DNA of 64,000 nt from Zygnema cylindricum (Eukaryota; Streptophyta; Zygnematophyceae; Zygnematales; Zygnemataceae). A program made the translations under genes and the position numbers. The stretch is from positions 23,691-87,690 of the forward strand of contig JBBHKE010001289.1 of the NCBI GenBank assembly GCA_037447655.1, in the 5' to 3' direction. The notes under the pieces were generated by a model. The model was given only the letters and a program-made list of their open reading frames with translations, did no database searches and was not told the DNA's origin. Below are positions 46,940-62,800 of the stretch, in pieces (position 1 is the stretch's first letter; every line of letters starts with the position of its first letter).

Positions 46940-47995
46940 GGGAGGGCGGATTGGGAGGGAGGGAGGGAGGGAGGGAGGGAGGGAGGGAGGGAGGGAGGGA
47001 GGGAGGGAGGGAGGGAGGGAGGGAGGGAGGGAGGGAGGGAGGGAGGGAGGGAGGGAGGGAGGGAGGGAGGGAGATAGCGAGGGAGGGATAGAGGGAGGGA
47101 GGAAGGGATAAAAGGAGGGAGGGAGGGTAGATAAGGAGAGAGGGAGGGTAGATTAGGAGAGAGGGAGGGTTGGAGGGAGGGAGAGAGAGAGGGAGGGAGA
47201 GAGTGAGGGAGGGAAGGAGGGAGGGAGGGCGGATTGGGAGGGAGGGAGGGAGGGCAGATTGGGGGGGAGGGAGGGAGGATTAGGAGGGATGGAGGGTGGG
47301 GAGGGAGGGAGGGAGGGAGGGAGGGAGGGCAAATTGGGAGGGAGGGAGGGAGGGAGGGAGAGGGAGGAAGGGAGGGAGGGAGTTAGGGAGGGAGGGAGAT
47401 AGGGAGGGAGGGATAGAGGGAGGGAGGGAGGGCAGATTGGTAGGGAGAGAGGGCAGATTGGGAGGGAGAGAGGAAGAGAGGGAGGGGGGGAGGGATGGAG
47501 GGAGAGAGAGAGGGAGGGGAGGGCAGATTTGGAGGGAGGGAGGGCAAATTGTGAGGGAAGGAGGGCAAATTGGTAGGGAGGGACGGAGGGATACAAGGAG
47601 GGAGGGAGGGAGGGAGGGAGGGATAAAAGGAGGGAGGGTAGGTTAGGAGAGAGGGAGGGAGGGAGGGAGGGTGAGAGAGAAGAGGGAGGGTGAGAGAGGG
47701 AGGGAGGGAGGGAGGGTGAGAGAGAAGATGGAGGGTGAGAGAGGGAGGAGAGAGTGAGGGAGGGAGAGAGAGGGAGGGAAAGAGGGAGGGAGGGAGGGCG
47801 GATTGGGAGGGAAGGAGGACAGATTGGGAGGGAGGGAGGGAGATAGGGAGGGAGGAATAGAGATAGGGAGGGAGGGATAAAAGGAGGGAGGGAGGGTAGA
47901 TTAAGAGGAAGGGAGGAAAGGAGGGAGGGAGGGTGGATTGGGAGGGAGGGAGGGAAGGAGGGCAGATTGGGAGGGAGGGACGCAGGGAGGGAGGT
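46940..47995 (+). repeat. GGGA minisatellite, about 1 kb
   Basis: Starts as nearly pure (GGGA)n to about 47073, then variants with GATTGGGAGGG, GATAGAGGGA and GTGAGAGAG. All apparent reading frames across it are low-complexity by-products. The strand is strongly purine-rich. Confidence 0.97.
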
Positions 47996-48327
47996 TTCAT
48001 ATGGGAGTCAAATGGGAGATGGGTGGCGTTAAGAGGTGGTCGAGGAAAGTTCGTCGCACGTGCAGTAGGTAAGAAGAAGCGGGGAAGAAGTTTCGTCAAA
48101 ATTACAAAAAAGTTTTAAGTTTTTTTTTTTTTTTCGTTCTATTCTACATGATTTTGATTGGCTAATCGTTCATGGGTTATCATTATAAAAAATATAGAAT
48201 AGTTTTCTCGCCCGTGGAGTGCAGGGTGTGCACTGTGCAAGTCTCCTACACGAGGCGAAATGCGCCGAGATCTGCACACTTCGCAAAATACCGCCCGGGT
48301 ACCGCGGATTTTTAGGGTCATAGGGTA

Positions 48328-49694
48328 CACCGTCGATCGTATTTAGCGTGTTGAACACTAAGGGTGTGTCCCCATGTGCATAAGTAAGGGTTTTTTTTTG
48401 TCGTTTTCCTGTAAAACTTAGCGTCGTACTGCATAAGTTCCAACCGTACGAAGGAATCGCAAAATTGTAGAGTACAATTTGCGTCACCCTCGAACTTAGG
48501 ATGTAAGAAAAATTGTCGTCTTGTGTTTTTCGACCCACTTCTACGACAAAAAACGTCATCTTCAACCTTATCTTTAAAACACATGCGCGATGTATTTTAA
48601 AACTAGGGATTTTACATAAACAAATAGGAACACATATTCGCACGTGCCGTAATTTTCGAAGTATTTCACACGATTTTCAAAGACAAAGGAAAGTACGGAA
48701 GTCGCTATGTTTTGCCCGTTTGCATTTAATACGACAAAGAAAATTACACAATATGTTTGGTTTTGTCCGTTTTCGTCCAGTACAATTTTTTTTTTTGCAG
48801 GGGTCTCGAAATTCCGATGCCATTTCACGTCGACCGGACAGGAGACGCAAAGGCAAATTGCAACTTCTTCAAACCGTGAAACGGTACAGGGTGGAAGGCG
48901 GTACGTCTACAATGTCACGGTAAGACATGCGACGTCACACAGGCAGTTCCAAATAATAACGCCTGACAACACAGATTGTAGACGTTAACAACCGTCACAG
49001 GTATTGTCGACGTATACAATCGTCACAAACGTAACTTACGATACGTTCTTACACATAGGGACACTTGAAAAGCGGGTCTGCCGGATCCGCGCTAAAATAC
49101 AAAGTAAGTTCGCTAGTTACAAGTACATGGGAACATACCCCTAATTCGGCGCCCCTAAATTTTGAGGGTTTTACCAAAAATAGGGTAAACGATACTAATT
49201 TTTCCTGTACGCTAATTACGAGATGAACAATTAGTGTACACCATTTTAATTTATGTATGTTTTTATTAGTGTGGAGTACGGAACGTGTCGGTTCGTATAA
49301 AAATGTACTTTTGAATTATACAAGTACAGATATTTTTAAAAATATCTTCTATCACACGAAAAACTGCCCTGTGAATTAAAATATTTCGTACCTGTACCTG
49401 TTTTAGTGTACATTTATTTGTTGCGTATTGCCTACACCCCTAAAAAACCGAAATTAGAGTTAGGAATTAATAATTGTGAAAGTATGCGACAGTGTACGAA
49501 TTGTCATAATTTGTACTTTTACCTATATTACTGTGAATATCCTCTCGACAAATCAGCTGTACCCATATTGGCGTTCGTTGAAAAATTAGTGTATAACTTT
49601 TTTTTCAAAAAATTTCTAAGTCAAAATTAGTGTACATGGCACTAAATTATTCTACACACTAATAATTTCTACACGCTAAATACGATCGACGGTG
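48328..49694. mobile_element. TA-flanked inverted-terminal element, 1367 bp
   Basis: Terminal repeats begin CACCGTCGATCGTATTTAGC (perfect inverted copy at the right end) and lie between TA dinucleotides (48326-48327 and 49695-49696). The ends are of the same type as family B. It is the longest such element here but still shows no transposase: the longest internal frames (48170-48643, 48513-48923) overlap on opposite strands and have no recognisable domain. The interior from 48358 resembles 42655 onward. Confidence 0.82.
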
Positions 49695-49696
49695 TA

Positions 49697-52363
<2,667 letters not shown>

Positions 52364-52364
52364 G

Positions 52365-55300
52365 GTGGCCGTTCGCACTCTCCCTCTCTCTATTCATTTT
52401 TTTCTCTCTCTCTTCCTTTGCGAGTGGAGCTTCTCCAAAAGTTTACGTCAAATCCTCGCAGGCTGGTGAGAGAAATTTCCAGGAAGTTTACAACTATATA
52501 CTTCTATTCTCCTCTGACCACATTATTTGGTTTGCGCTCGTTTTTTCACATTGACAATCAAATAGTGTTACTAAAATGGTATTTTCTCCGATTTATGTTT
52601 GAATTTTTCTAACTAATTTTTTCTTCTTCCCAGGGGTTCTCCAAAGCGTGAAAATTTCCTTCAATGCAGTGGACCCAACAATTTTCTCTTCGTGGAAGAA
52701 CTCCAACCCTTGTGATAAGTGGCTTGGTCTAAAATGCGACAAAGATGGGAACGTTATTTCTTTGTAAGTTGGAAAAATGCTCCCTTTTTCAAATTTAATG
52801 TGATTTTTTAAAAACAGTTTGCTTTTGCTGGACGAAAGTAATCCCAACCAATGTTGGTACAAGTTTCCCGAATTCGCACATTCGCATATTAACCATGCTT
52901 TATTTGTATTTCTTTTGACATTCATGCATTGATTTTTTGTTTTTTATATTTTAATTTATTTTGTTATAACACTAATGGTGGCGTTTCAAGTAACACAAAC
53001 CGTTTCCCTCCTCTATATATAACCATGTATTCCTACTTACAATGTTTTGCATCAAAAGTTATTTTCATTAATATTTTTTAAAGTTTTCTAGTCTTTTTTG
53101 TTTCTAATAATTTGTAGAATTTCCATTTTATGCTTGGTTTGGATGGGTATATTCTTGTTTCCGATTTTTTTTTTAACAGAATCCTTACGACGTTGGCGGT
53201 GAAATATGGAAACTTTTCTTTCAAGGAGACTATCGACGAAGACATGAACTTGAAGTACTTTGATGGAACCTACTTACAAGGAGTCATCTCGCCAAATATA
53301 ACAAAACTAACTCAGTTGAAGTATTTGTAAGTTCTTAACATCTTTTTTCTTTGTAGTATCGCAGAGTTGTTGTGTGGCAACCATTTTTTTGTGTATTAGC
53401 AAATCATAGAAAGGTATTGCCTTAAGCCATAACGCCATATCAATTTGGCTATTTATGTTGCGAGATTGATTTCTGATTTCTATTTATTTCTATGTTTTAA
53501 AGGTTTGATTTTCTTGTTTTTTTCATGTTCTCATTTGTTGTTTTTTGTTCTTTCATCTTTTTCCATTTTCAGAGTTATTGCAAATGTAGGAGTTACCGGA
53601 AATATACCAAAAGAAATTGGAAAGTTAAAAAATCTAATTTTTCTGTAAGTCCTTTTCTGGCTTCCTTTTCTTATTCGATTGACTGTAAACGTAGATCCAA
53701 ACTATTTTTCTAGAGTATGATGTCCTCTCCCTCTCTCTCCCTCTCTCTCTCTCTCCTTCTCCCTCCCTCTCCCTCTCTCTCACTTTCTTGGAAACAATGG
53801 CAATTTTAACAACACCATAAATGTGACCGCCTTCAATTTTTATTGTCCAGTCAATAGCTAAATAGGGTTTGTATGGAATAATATTACTGGACAACAAAAT
53901 CAATCTATTAAAATTGAGATAGAGAGATTGAGAGATTTGAGTGATAGAGAGATTGAGAGACTGAGAGATGGAATGGAAAACTGAAAAATCTACACTTTGA
54001 AAAAATCCCAAGTAACTTGACACAATAGTCCGGGTAGTGTACCAAATTCAAAGAATGTTTAACCCATTTCCAAAAAATTGTTTTATCCTAGTTTACGTAG
54101 TAGATACACATAAATTCATGATCTGAATAATTTTTGAATTGTTGAAGTTTGGGGAAATGCTAATCCTCTACTGATGATTGTACAACCATAATCGAATTCT
54201 TCTCTTTATTGTATTTTTGTAGGGATTTGAGCAACAACACACTTTTTGGACACCTACCTTCCAGTCTCGGAACTCTTTTAAAACTGGAGTATTTGTAAGT
54301 TTAACTAATATACTTATGAACTATAAAGATATTATTAAACTTATATGTGTTGGAGAATTGTCCACTTTGGACTCCACACGTGTGTATCGCGCTGTAAGCT
54401 GGTTCGCCAGTGCGCCGCTCATCGCCGAATAAATTCGGTATTTGGCGCTTGCGTATACATCGGCCGGGTAGCTCAGTTGGTAGAGCTAGTGTACGGTTTG
54501 CACAGGTCCCGGGTTCGATCCCCGGCTTGGCCATTTTCCAAAGTTAACACTTTGGCGCCCTAGCGATTAGTTGAATATCGCCGATTCTAACAATATGTTA
54601 CAAAAATATTTTTGACAATCATGGCTCCTTTTAACTCTAGATAGCCTGGAAATTGCACCAAATAAGAAGCATATTTGACCTTTTTTCCAAACAAACGTTG
54701 CATCTATAAATCTTCATCCGATTTTTTTTTTTTTTTTCCAATTATATAAATAGGTTGTCTTACTCATGGTCATGTGTTTTACATCCATAACTTTCTATTT
54801 TGAAAAAACATTATACACTGGATGTTGTCAAAAACAGGCCAAATTAACGTTTTTCAAAAGTTTGTAGAGAGACAACCTAAAAGACATTTCTTCTCCGATT
54901 TTTTATGTTTATCTTAAAATAAATGGGAGCCAATTAAATTTTGAATTAGATGTCTACTCACAATCCAAGGGTTTCGGAAAATCGTTACTTGGAGCATAAA
55001 TCAATAAAAAACAAAAGGTAATGTCAATTTTACCAATATAAATATATATACCCTGGCTATTTAGTTGTTATTTAAATAGTTTTAATTTTTAATTTCAAAT
55101 ACATTTTGTTTTCTTACAACAGGCATGCTGTTCCAAGAGATTTCCATACCATAAATCCACAAATGTTTACTATTTCACTTAATTAAAAAATTAACTCGAA
55201 TCGATAAATCCTTGACTTGGGAATAACAATATATTTGTGATCGTTATTTTTTTTTCTTTAGGAATCTAGGAGAGAATCGGAAGTATGATTATATTACTCT

Positions 55301-57443
55301 GGCGCCTTTGGTGTTGAATGGAAGCATACCCGATGGTATTGGAAATTTAACGTCATTGCAATATTTGTAAGTGATTTACCTTTTCAAAAATATTCCAAGT
55401 ATAAAAACATTTATTTGTTTTAGACACAGTCTGGCTTATAGATACAGTCAAATTTCTTTACATGCATACTATGATATGATTACTTGTATTAGCCTTCTAA
55501 ATCCTTATTTGGGATCCTATCATATTTTTTAAGAGTTACATCGCCGTTCTCTTTAATCAACTTGCATATTTTTTCTATGTTTTTTGGGATGTAATTATCC
55601 AAAGAGATGTAACATATGAATAGGAAATCTAAGATCAAATCACAGTGTATGATCCACTGTCACCCATATAGGACGGAAAAATAATGTTCTAGACTTACAA
55701 TTTAGCGTTGGGACTTCAAAGGAAAAAGATAGATGTTAATTCAAACATAAGCTTCAGTAGTAGTTCCAACAAACCATAGAATCTTCCAGCTAGAGAATAC
55801 TTATTTTATAATATTTTATACTTGTTTTAAAACATTCATTAACTGTTACATGGTAGTTGTTGGGAAGCCATTGAAATATTTCAGAGGTGTACAATTCATG
55901 GCCGATGTTAACAAACGAAATCACTAATTTAATGACTTTTGTCTATCTATTCAATTTAAAAAAAATCTACAAAATTCTACAATCTAAGTTTTTTTCACAA
56001 ACTGTTCATTCATCTAGAGCTCCATGTATTTATTGCCCTTAATTGATGACAATACTTGTTTATTATGTTTTTTAAATTAATATAGATATATGTATATATG
56101 TATACTATGTATATTTATAACATGTAAAATATGTACAATATGTATAATATGTAAAATATGTATAATATGTATAATATGTGTACTATGTATAATATATATG
56201 ATATAAAAAGTATGTATATGTAAATGTATACGTCAAAATATAAATGATTTAGTATCTTGCTAAAAATATAGGGTGTAAAATTTGTTGCCACAAAGAAAAA
56301 TTACTTTTGCCCAAGGTCAACTTCAATTTTCTTTCGGGATAGTAGCACTAAATCTGAGATAATCAATAGTCAATTTCTTCAATCCGCATTTTCTTTTTTT
56401 AAACTTAAATCATTTCTCCAATTTGATAAGTTTTACTGATTTTTGTTAATTCATCTACCTCCTCGAATTTATCATAGGGACTTAAGCGCTTGTGACTTCA
56501 GTGGAAAGGCCCCGCCAAGCCTCAAGAAGCTAAAAAAATTAAAAATATTGTAAGTTTTTTTTTTTTTGTGATATTTTTGAAAGGTTTTCTTTCTGTTTTT
56601 TACTACGTACGCTGATTTTGTAGAAAGCTGAGCATAAGACCCTGTCCAGCCAATAATGCTAGAAGATTGTGATTGGCCAATAATGGTAACGATGATTTTG
56701 ATTTTAGAGTAGTGAGAGGATGGTTTTATGAGTCCCAAGGCAGGAAGGGCCGATAATCATAAAAGGACAGTGTACGGAAAGAGAAGGTACAGAAGAAAAG
56801 AACGACTACATAAAGAGAAACTACACCGTGTATCCCTCTCAGTGTTAATGTTTTGTAACGTTTAACAGTAATAAGGATACACGGTAAAATTGACTTGGAG
56901 AATTTTTCACTATGGTTGACTAGACAGCGGGAATGTTATATATTTCTGGACTAGAATAGAGTAATTAATAAAAACTAAAAAAGAAACTAAGTGATAAGAA
57001 AACTGAAAAAATAGACTAAAACTGAAACTGAACTCGAAACTAATACTTCATCGTAAAAACATTTCTGTAACATCCCTAGCATTTGTGATTTTGATTCTCC
57101 TACAGAAATTTATACGACAACAGATTAGAAGGATATCTGAACACATTTCTCGGAAGCTTCTCTGAAATTGTCATTTTGTGAGTATACACAAAATCCGATC
57201 CTTTTTTATTTCAAAAGAAACATCAATAAAAGAAATCATTGGTTTCTAGCATTGGGATTTCTAAAATACCTTTCATATCGTAATTTTTTTTTTTTTATAA
57301 TTACATTGTTATCATGGAAATTGTTTTTGTCGTTCTGATAAATTGTATCCAAATAGATTCAGAAATAAACTGATTTTAATTTCATACCTTTTATTTACTC
57401 TTTGTTTCTCTCTCTCTCTCTCTCTCCTGTCAACCCCTCTCTA

Positions 57444-57478
<35 letters not shown>

Positions 57479-57518
57479 TTTTTAGGGACTTGTCAATCAA
57501 CAATTTTCAAGGCACTGT
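52365..57518 (+). CDS. LRR receptor-like gene (5' part), cut by gap
   Basis: Exons: 52365-52465, 52634-52763, 53180-53326, 53573-53644, 54223-54294, 55262-55366, 56478-56549, 57106-57177, 57486-57518 (ends at N run). From 52634 onward each exon ends in phase 2 within the terminal Leu codon of a repeat, the organisation of plant LRR receptor genes with 72-nt LRR exons. The first exon gives a hydrophobic signal (FALSLSLFIFFSLSSFASG); the second an LRRNT domain (SSWKNSNPCDKWLGLKC). Then come seven repeats, e.g. VTGNIPKEIGKLKNLIFL, DLSNNTLFGHLPSSLG, NGSIPDGIGNLTSLQYL, DLSACDFSGKAPPSLKKL, and an eighth starting DLSINNFQGT. The start codon is not certain: no ATG in phase was found after the CT tract, so it is either in an unseen upstream exon or at 52189-52194 reading through the CT run. 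Transmembrane and any kinase domain would lie past the gap. Probably a membrane receptor; ligand unknown. Confidence 0.82.
54462..54533 (+). pseudogene. tRNA-like sequence in LRR intron 5
   Basis: Acceptor GGCCGGG pairs with CTTGGCC (two G-U); the D arm GCTC/GAGC and T arm CCGGG/CCCGG with loop TTCGATC are perfect, and TTTT follows the discriminator A. The anticodon arm is defective: A-A mismatch at its base and loop ACGGTTT, which lacks U33. If read normally the anticodon would be GGT (Thr), not usual for a eukaryotic nuclear gene. More likely a tRNA pseudogene or SINE head than a working tRNA. Confidence 0.6.
56050..56230 (+). repeat. AT-rich tandem repeat in an LRR intron
   Basis: TATGTATAATATGTAAAATA-type units of about 10-20 bp. 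Confidence 0.7.
56824..56885. mobile_element. Very short family B hairpin element
   Basis: CACCGTGTATCC ... GGATACACGGT within 62 bp, preceded by TA and including the AGTGTTAATG core; the right terminal base pair has decayed. Probably a deletion derivative. Confidence 0.5.
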
Positions 57519-57528
57519 NNNNNNNNNN
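57519..57528. other. Assembly gap (10 N)
   Basis: Ten N inside an LRR exon of the plus-strand gene. Confidence 0.99.
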
Positions 57529-59877
57529 AAGCAATAATTATAATTATAATAAAGCTCTATATATCATGACTCACAGGCTGTCGTCTCAAACATAAAAAGT
57601 ACTATATATCTCGAAATAATATTAATATTAATAACGAAGAAAAGAACTAAAAACCAAAAACTATTCTCATATTTCGTTCCTTTAAGGCTGTCGAGCTTAT
57701 TAAAGCGGGTTAAAAAAATTCATTCATTAAAAGTGATGTTGCCACAAACCTACATATCTTGAAATATTTCATAATATTTGAGCTCTTTGCCCCGTGGGCT
57801 TTTCCTCAACGTCACCTCATTAGGCAAAGCCCCAGTCACAAATATATATATGAAGTGCAAGCATTTAAACGTTTAAACACATTAAGTACACTTGCATCGA
57901 AACGAAGATGCATATAGATGAATTTGAAAATTCAAGTCCCTGCTAAAACACCGAGGGACATAAATATATGAAGCTTGGTACTATTCCAATTTTGTTTCGA
58001 AAAAAATTACACTTCTAACTAATGAGACAAACCGTCACGTAAAATATCCTCCACCAATCGACGACTCTTCTTTCTACGGTTAGAAATCCACAAAAAACAA
58101 GCAAAAGGATCAAAACAACCCAAAAAAAAAAGTAAGAGGATCAAAAAGTTAAAATAAAAATCATCCAAAACGAAATAGACCGAAAAGACCAGCCACCACC
58201 CACTAGATGATTCAATAAGACCGGGATTTTTAACCAATTACCTTTCCTATAAAGTTTCCATGAATAAACCAATTTCTCACTGGACTTTTAGAAGTCATGG
58301 TCAACACCCTTGCCCTTCTTCAAATCGTGTCTTCCATTCTAAGTCTAAAACCTTTGCCATAAGCTCCAAACAGATGGTATTTGTAGAGTAGCAAGGAAGG
58401 GGTCACGAGGAAGTCGATATCATGGACTTTGAGGAAGAGGAGGGACACGAGGAGGTTAGAAGGGTGGAGGAGATGGACGAGTTTTTGGGGAGGGTGGAGG
58501 AGAGGAACGAATACATGAGGAGGGTGGAGGATGAGGGGGGGAAGGGGAAGAATGGAGAGGCGGTGATTTTTTCAGCACTACAAAACAAACACAAGAAAAA
58601 ACTCCATTTTCAGGGACACACTTTCTTGCAACACAACCAGCAATATTTTTCTGTAATTTGACTTCAAAGTCGGCAGGAATACATTGAAGGGGTATTTAGT
58701 ATGAAGGTATTGAAAAAATTACTGTTTTGAACTTTATTTTTTTAATAACATATAGTTACAAGCTAAGATGGTTGTGAGTGAGGGGGAAATACTAAGAAAA
58801 AAACCTTAGGTGGAAAAGGTGGGGTGAAAAGTTGAAAGGGATGGACAGACATCGCTGATGGCAATTTGAATGGAGGGCTGAGAGAAGCTGATCGGGTTTT
58901 GACCATGGGAGTACAGAGAGTGAGATGCAAGGAGGATGGTTCGAATTTTAAAAGGTAAAAAACGGGTATTTTTCATTATATATGTAGATGTGTTCGCTTT
59001 TCCGTCTATAAAAATAATCGAAAATTAAATACCGCTGTTTTCTTTTCGATTTCGTTGCTAAATATCTTAAGCATTTGAAGGAAGTTCGTTTAGAAGATTG
59101 GTATATTTAAACATGAGTACTGAAGTAACCTTGTGTATTTGAAGGATTTTGTCATCAAACATAAGTTTCACTTCAAAATACACGAAAAGGTAATGCCCTA
59201 AAACATACACATATTTTTGAAACAATCCAATTGAAAAAAAAAGATTGGACTAAACCGATCTTCAACCCCGAATTTGAAAATATTAGAAAGATGTTTTGTA
59301 AATCGCTTCAAACTCTTTTCATTCACATTTTTAAGGAATCTTAGTTCCCATTTTCACCAAATATTTATTAAGATTTGGAATATTCGAAAGACAATTTTAT
59401 ATTCATGGATAAATCCACGTTTTGCACAAAAACGACCTTTGAACTTGAAATAGATAATTTAAAAAATTTATAAAAATCGCTTCAGAACTACCTCGATTAC
59501 TATTATAATCATTGTGGAATGCCAACAACTACCTTGCTGTTAAAATTCTTCAGCTTTGGCTATATTTTTAAAGCATTGAGGAAGAAAATCGAGGGAGGGA
59601 ATCAAGATGTCGGTGTTTAGTACTAGGAAAACTTGTTTACTTTCGTGTCAATTCCAATGTTCACGTGAATGCCACTCATTCGCAAATCATACGCTTTTAT
59701 GTTTTCAATTATTGGAACATTAATTGACGAGAAGTTATTATCAAACAGAGAGATGCTACCATAAATATCTTATTGGTAAAGACAAAGCATGAGATTTGAA
59801 GAGTAAAAATTTAGCAATTCCTGTTAATTTCCTCCCTCCAAACATTCTACCACGCATCTTGTGAAAAGAAAACATAC
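57529..59877. other. Region between the two LRR genes
   Basis: Expected to hold the 3' ends of one or both genes, but no kinase motifs were seen on either strand. A GAGG-rich plus-strand frame (58422-58661) reads as an acidic repeat (RRVEEMDEFLGRVEERNE) and may be chance. Confidence 0.4.
58019..58237 (-). CDS. Possible membrane-anchor terminal exon
   Basis: A minus-strand frame ending in a stop reads SSGWWLVFSVYFVL, then a hydrophobic stretch (FLILLLFFLGCFDPFACFLW), then a basic stop-transfer NRRKKSRR and a short tail. This is what a receptor-like protein without kinase would end with, and it lies downstream of the minus-strand LRR gene. The splice connection to the exon ending at 59878 was not established, so membership is a guess. 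Confidence 0.25.
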   Translation of the reverse strand: MVKNPGLIESSSGWWLVFSVYFVLDDFYFNFLILLLFFLGCFDPFACFLWISNRRKKSRRLVEDILRDGLSH

Positions 59878-62800
59878 ATTTGCAAGTGAACTTGCTCGCT
59901 TCATCGCTGTATCCTTTCTTGCATGCACATGAACGTGATATCCCGGTCGTGCCATTGGAGCAAATACCGCCTCCCCCACAAGGCCCTCCTGGTTGGGTCG
60001 CATTGCAAAACGCTTCACAATCGCTTTTACTTCGTTGACTATTGGGTGCACACCCAGATGGGAGGTTTGAGCCAAACAGGCAATTGGCTCCCATCTTTTC
60101 ACAGGATGGGAATGTATCAACTCTGAAAATTGGCCCAGTGATATAGTTGTTTGAAAAATCGCTGAAGTTTGCCCCAACATTGTAAAAGAAAGAAACTTGG
60201 TAAGCCGTGAAAATTTATGATAACAACATAAAAGGAAAATAAAAACATATGAAGGCAGTGACCTTGATTCATGCATAACAAATCATAAAAAAAAAGGCAT
60301 ACACTAAACCTCTTATATAATACAATTTCACTAAGATCTTTGCTAAAGGAAAAAAGATCTCCACGTCAAAATTTTCATTTGACATTGACTAATTGATGGA
60401 TAATATACAAGTAGAGTGTTTATCACCGATAATTTGTGGATGTTTTCCTAATGTGTTTCTTATCTAAAACTCAAAACAGTGTATTTACCGTATGGATAAC
60501 TTAAAAAATCCTTAAGAAACGACTTTCAGAAAAATGACGCAACAATGTACATTACATTTCCACACATCATCTCCAAAAGTCGTCTATTAGGAAATAATGG
60601 CAAAACTTAGGATATCCGATGTGCTGTGATAACAAATCATAGCGTTTTGATGGCTTATAGTTAAGCAAATCAATAAAGAAAAAAATATTAATCTGTAAAA
60701 CCATTTAAAAACGAAGCACACCAAGAAACGGAGAAAAAACAAGAGTTGCAAAATGAAATGTTTTCCCACCAAATTGGATTTTGTCACAATTTCTCCCTCC
60801 ACCCCCCCCCCCCCCCCCCCCTTTTCCCCCCCTCTATCAAATCAAATTCACAAAAAAATAAGGGAGAAACACCAAATTGTTAAATTTGATGCGTCCACAC
60901 CATATCAATTGCAATCACAATCCTTTCCCACACTTAGCCCTCCCTCCATATTTTCCTTTATCACGCTTTTTCCATTTTATACAATTAGATATTGTTAAAA
61001 TAGACTTAAAGAAAACAGCAAACCTTACTTTACAAAACTAAAGTACAGAAAAGAAAAAGAAAAAATATATAAATAAATAAAGAAAATAAAGAACAAAAAT
61101 ACTTCAAATTTTTAACTCTTATTACTTTTTTCTATATTTTTTTTTCTAATTGTTATGATTTTATATCTAGCTATAATATATGTTTTTTTATATATTTTCT
61201 TATTTTCATTTCGTATCATGACCCATTCTAGTTGCTAAAAAACACTTATTGAGTAAAACTAGTTCTGGCTATTGGTTATATTAATTGTTTATTTATTTAC
61301 GTTTTGATAATATTATCAAATGTTACTGATAAATAATTCACAATTTCAAATTATGTTTTTAGTATTTATTACATCTAACTAGGCTTATTATTATTTATTA
61401 TTCATTTTTTTTTTTTTTTTTTTTTATTTCCTTGTTATTAGTCATATTCTTCTTTTATTTGAACTTTTTTTACAATTAATTTTTATTTTTCTTCGTTCTT
61501 TTGTTGTTTTCTACTAATATATTGTTATTTCTTGATACTTTTCTTTTTTCTTTTTTATCATTAAAATAACTAATTTTGTGAATATTTATGATTACATTCA
61601 TTTACTGTTGTTGAAATTATTGTTGTTAATATTATTATCATTATTAGTATTATTGTTAATGTTATTGTCATTTTATGAGTAAGTATTAATACATATATAT
61701 TTTTTTATTTATCGTTTACATACTATTATTACATAAAAAATTATGTTTTGTAATCATTATAGCTATTGTGGTAATTTATATTATTATTGTTATTAGAAAT
61801 ACAATTTTTTAATATCTAAATTAGGCATTTGCAAAACAATTCCACAAAAACATGTTTAAAATAGAACACATATTTTCCAATAAAAATATTGAAAAAGCCG
61901 CTATGGAAAAGATTATGTTCAAGTAGTTGTGTCTAATAATAGTCCGATTTTTGCAATATTCACCACAATGATATGTTTAATACAATTAACCATCATATTA
62001 AACTGCTGTGAATAATAACCATAGTGTCATGTGTCTTACAAGTCAATGAGGTACAGGATTTCAACGATGGACGATAGAATGCTTCCACTCAACTGGTTGC
62101 CATTTAGCCAACTGTACCATCGGCCATTCTCTTACCCCCACCCCAACACCCACCCCAAAAGCCTCACCGTTGGTATGGGTGCAACGTTATTAAAAGTAAA
62201 ACAAGTCGAGTAAACTTAAGAAAAGATGCTTTTAAAGGTTTTTTATCCACCATCATATTGACAAAAAACACCATAATTCGGTATGTTTGACTTTCACACA
62301 CAATATTGCATTTTTTTCATATCTCAACCTCCCACCACTCTTCCTTGCAAATAGCCACCCCCCTCTTTAACATAACGTCACTCAATTTTTCCAGATTATA
62401 AGATTTAATTGAGAATGATAATGTTAACATCAACTTAATAAATCTAAAAAGACGTAAGTCACATATTAAAAATTCTTAAATACGGAATCCCAAATCAGAA
62501 AAAAGAAAGAACACATTGAAGAGGCATTCTATCATGTCAAGTTTTTAAACAAAAAATATTTATCAGTCTAATCCCTATTCACATTTTACTTGTCTTTACC
62601 TCGGTCTCTTTTTGTCATCCCTTCCTTGCTTTAGCCGATTCAAAAGGTAAGAAAAATAAAAAAAAGAAAGTAATTCACAGAACCACAAAAAAACAAACAC
62701 GCCTAACATATGCAACAGAAAAAAAAAATACATTTTTCTCCCACCATATGGCTTTTATTTAGCCTCCAACCCTTTCACTCCCATCCCTTTCATCATGAAA

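Noticed and set aside
46873-48118. Long Pro/Ser/Leu- or Gly/Arg/Glu-rich open frames
   Set aside because: Low-complexity translations of the GGGA minisatellite on both strands; same for 35282-35592, 36182-36430, 39819-40261 and 52184-52554.
58422-58661. Acidic 79-codon plus-strand frame
   Set aside because: Built on a GAGG-rich repeat with near-tandem units; no domain, so left as a note in the intergenic entry.
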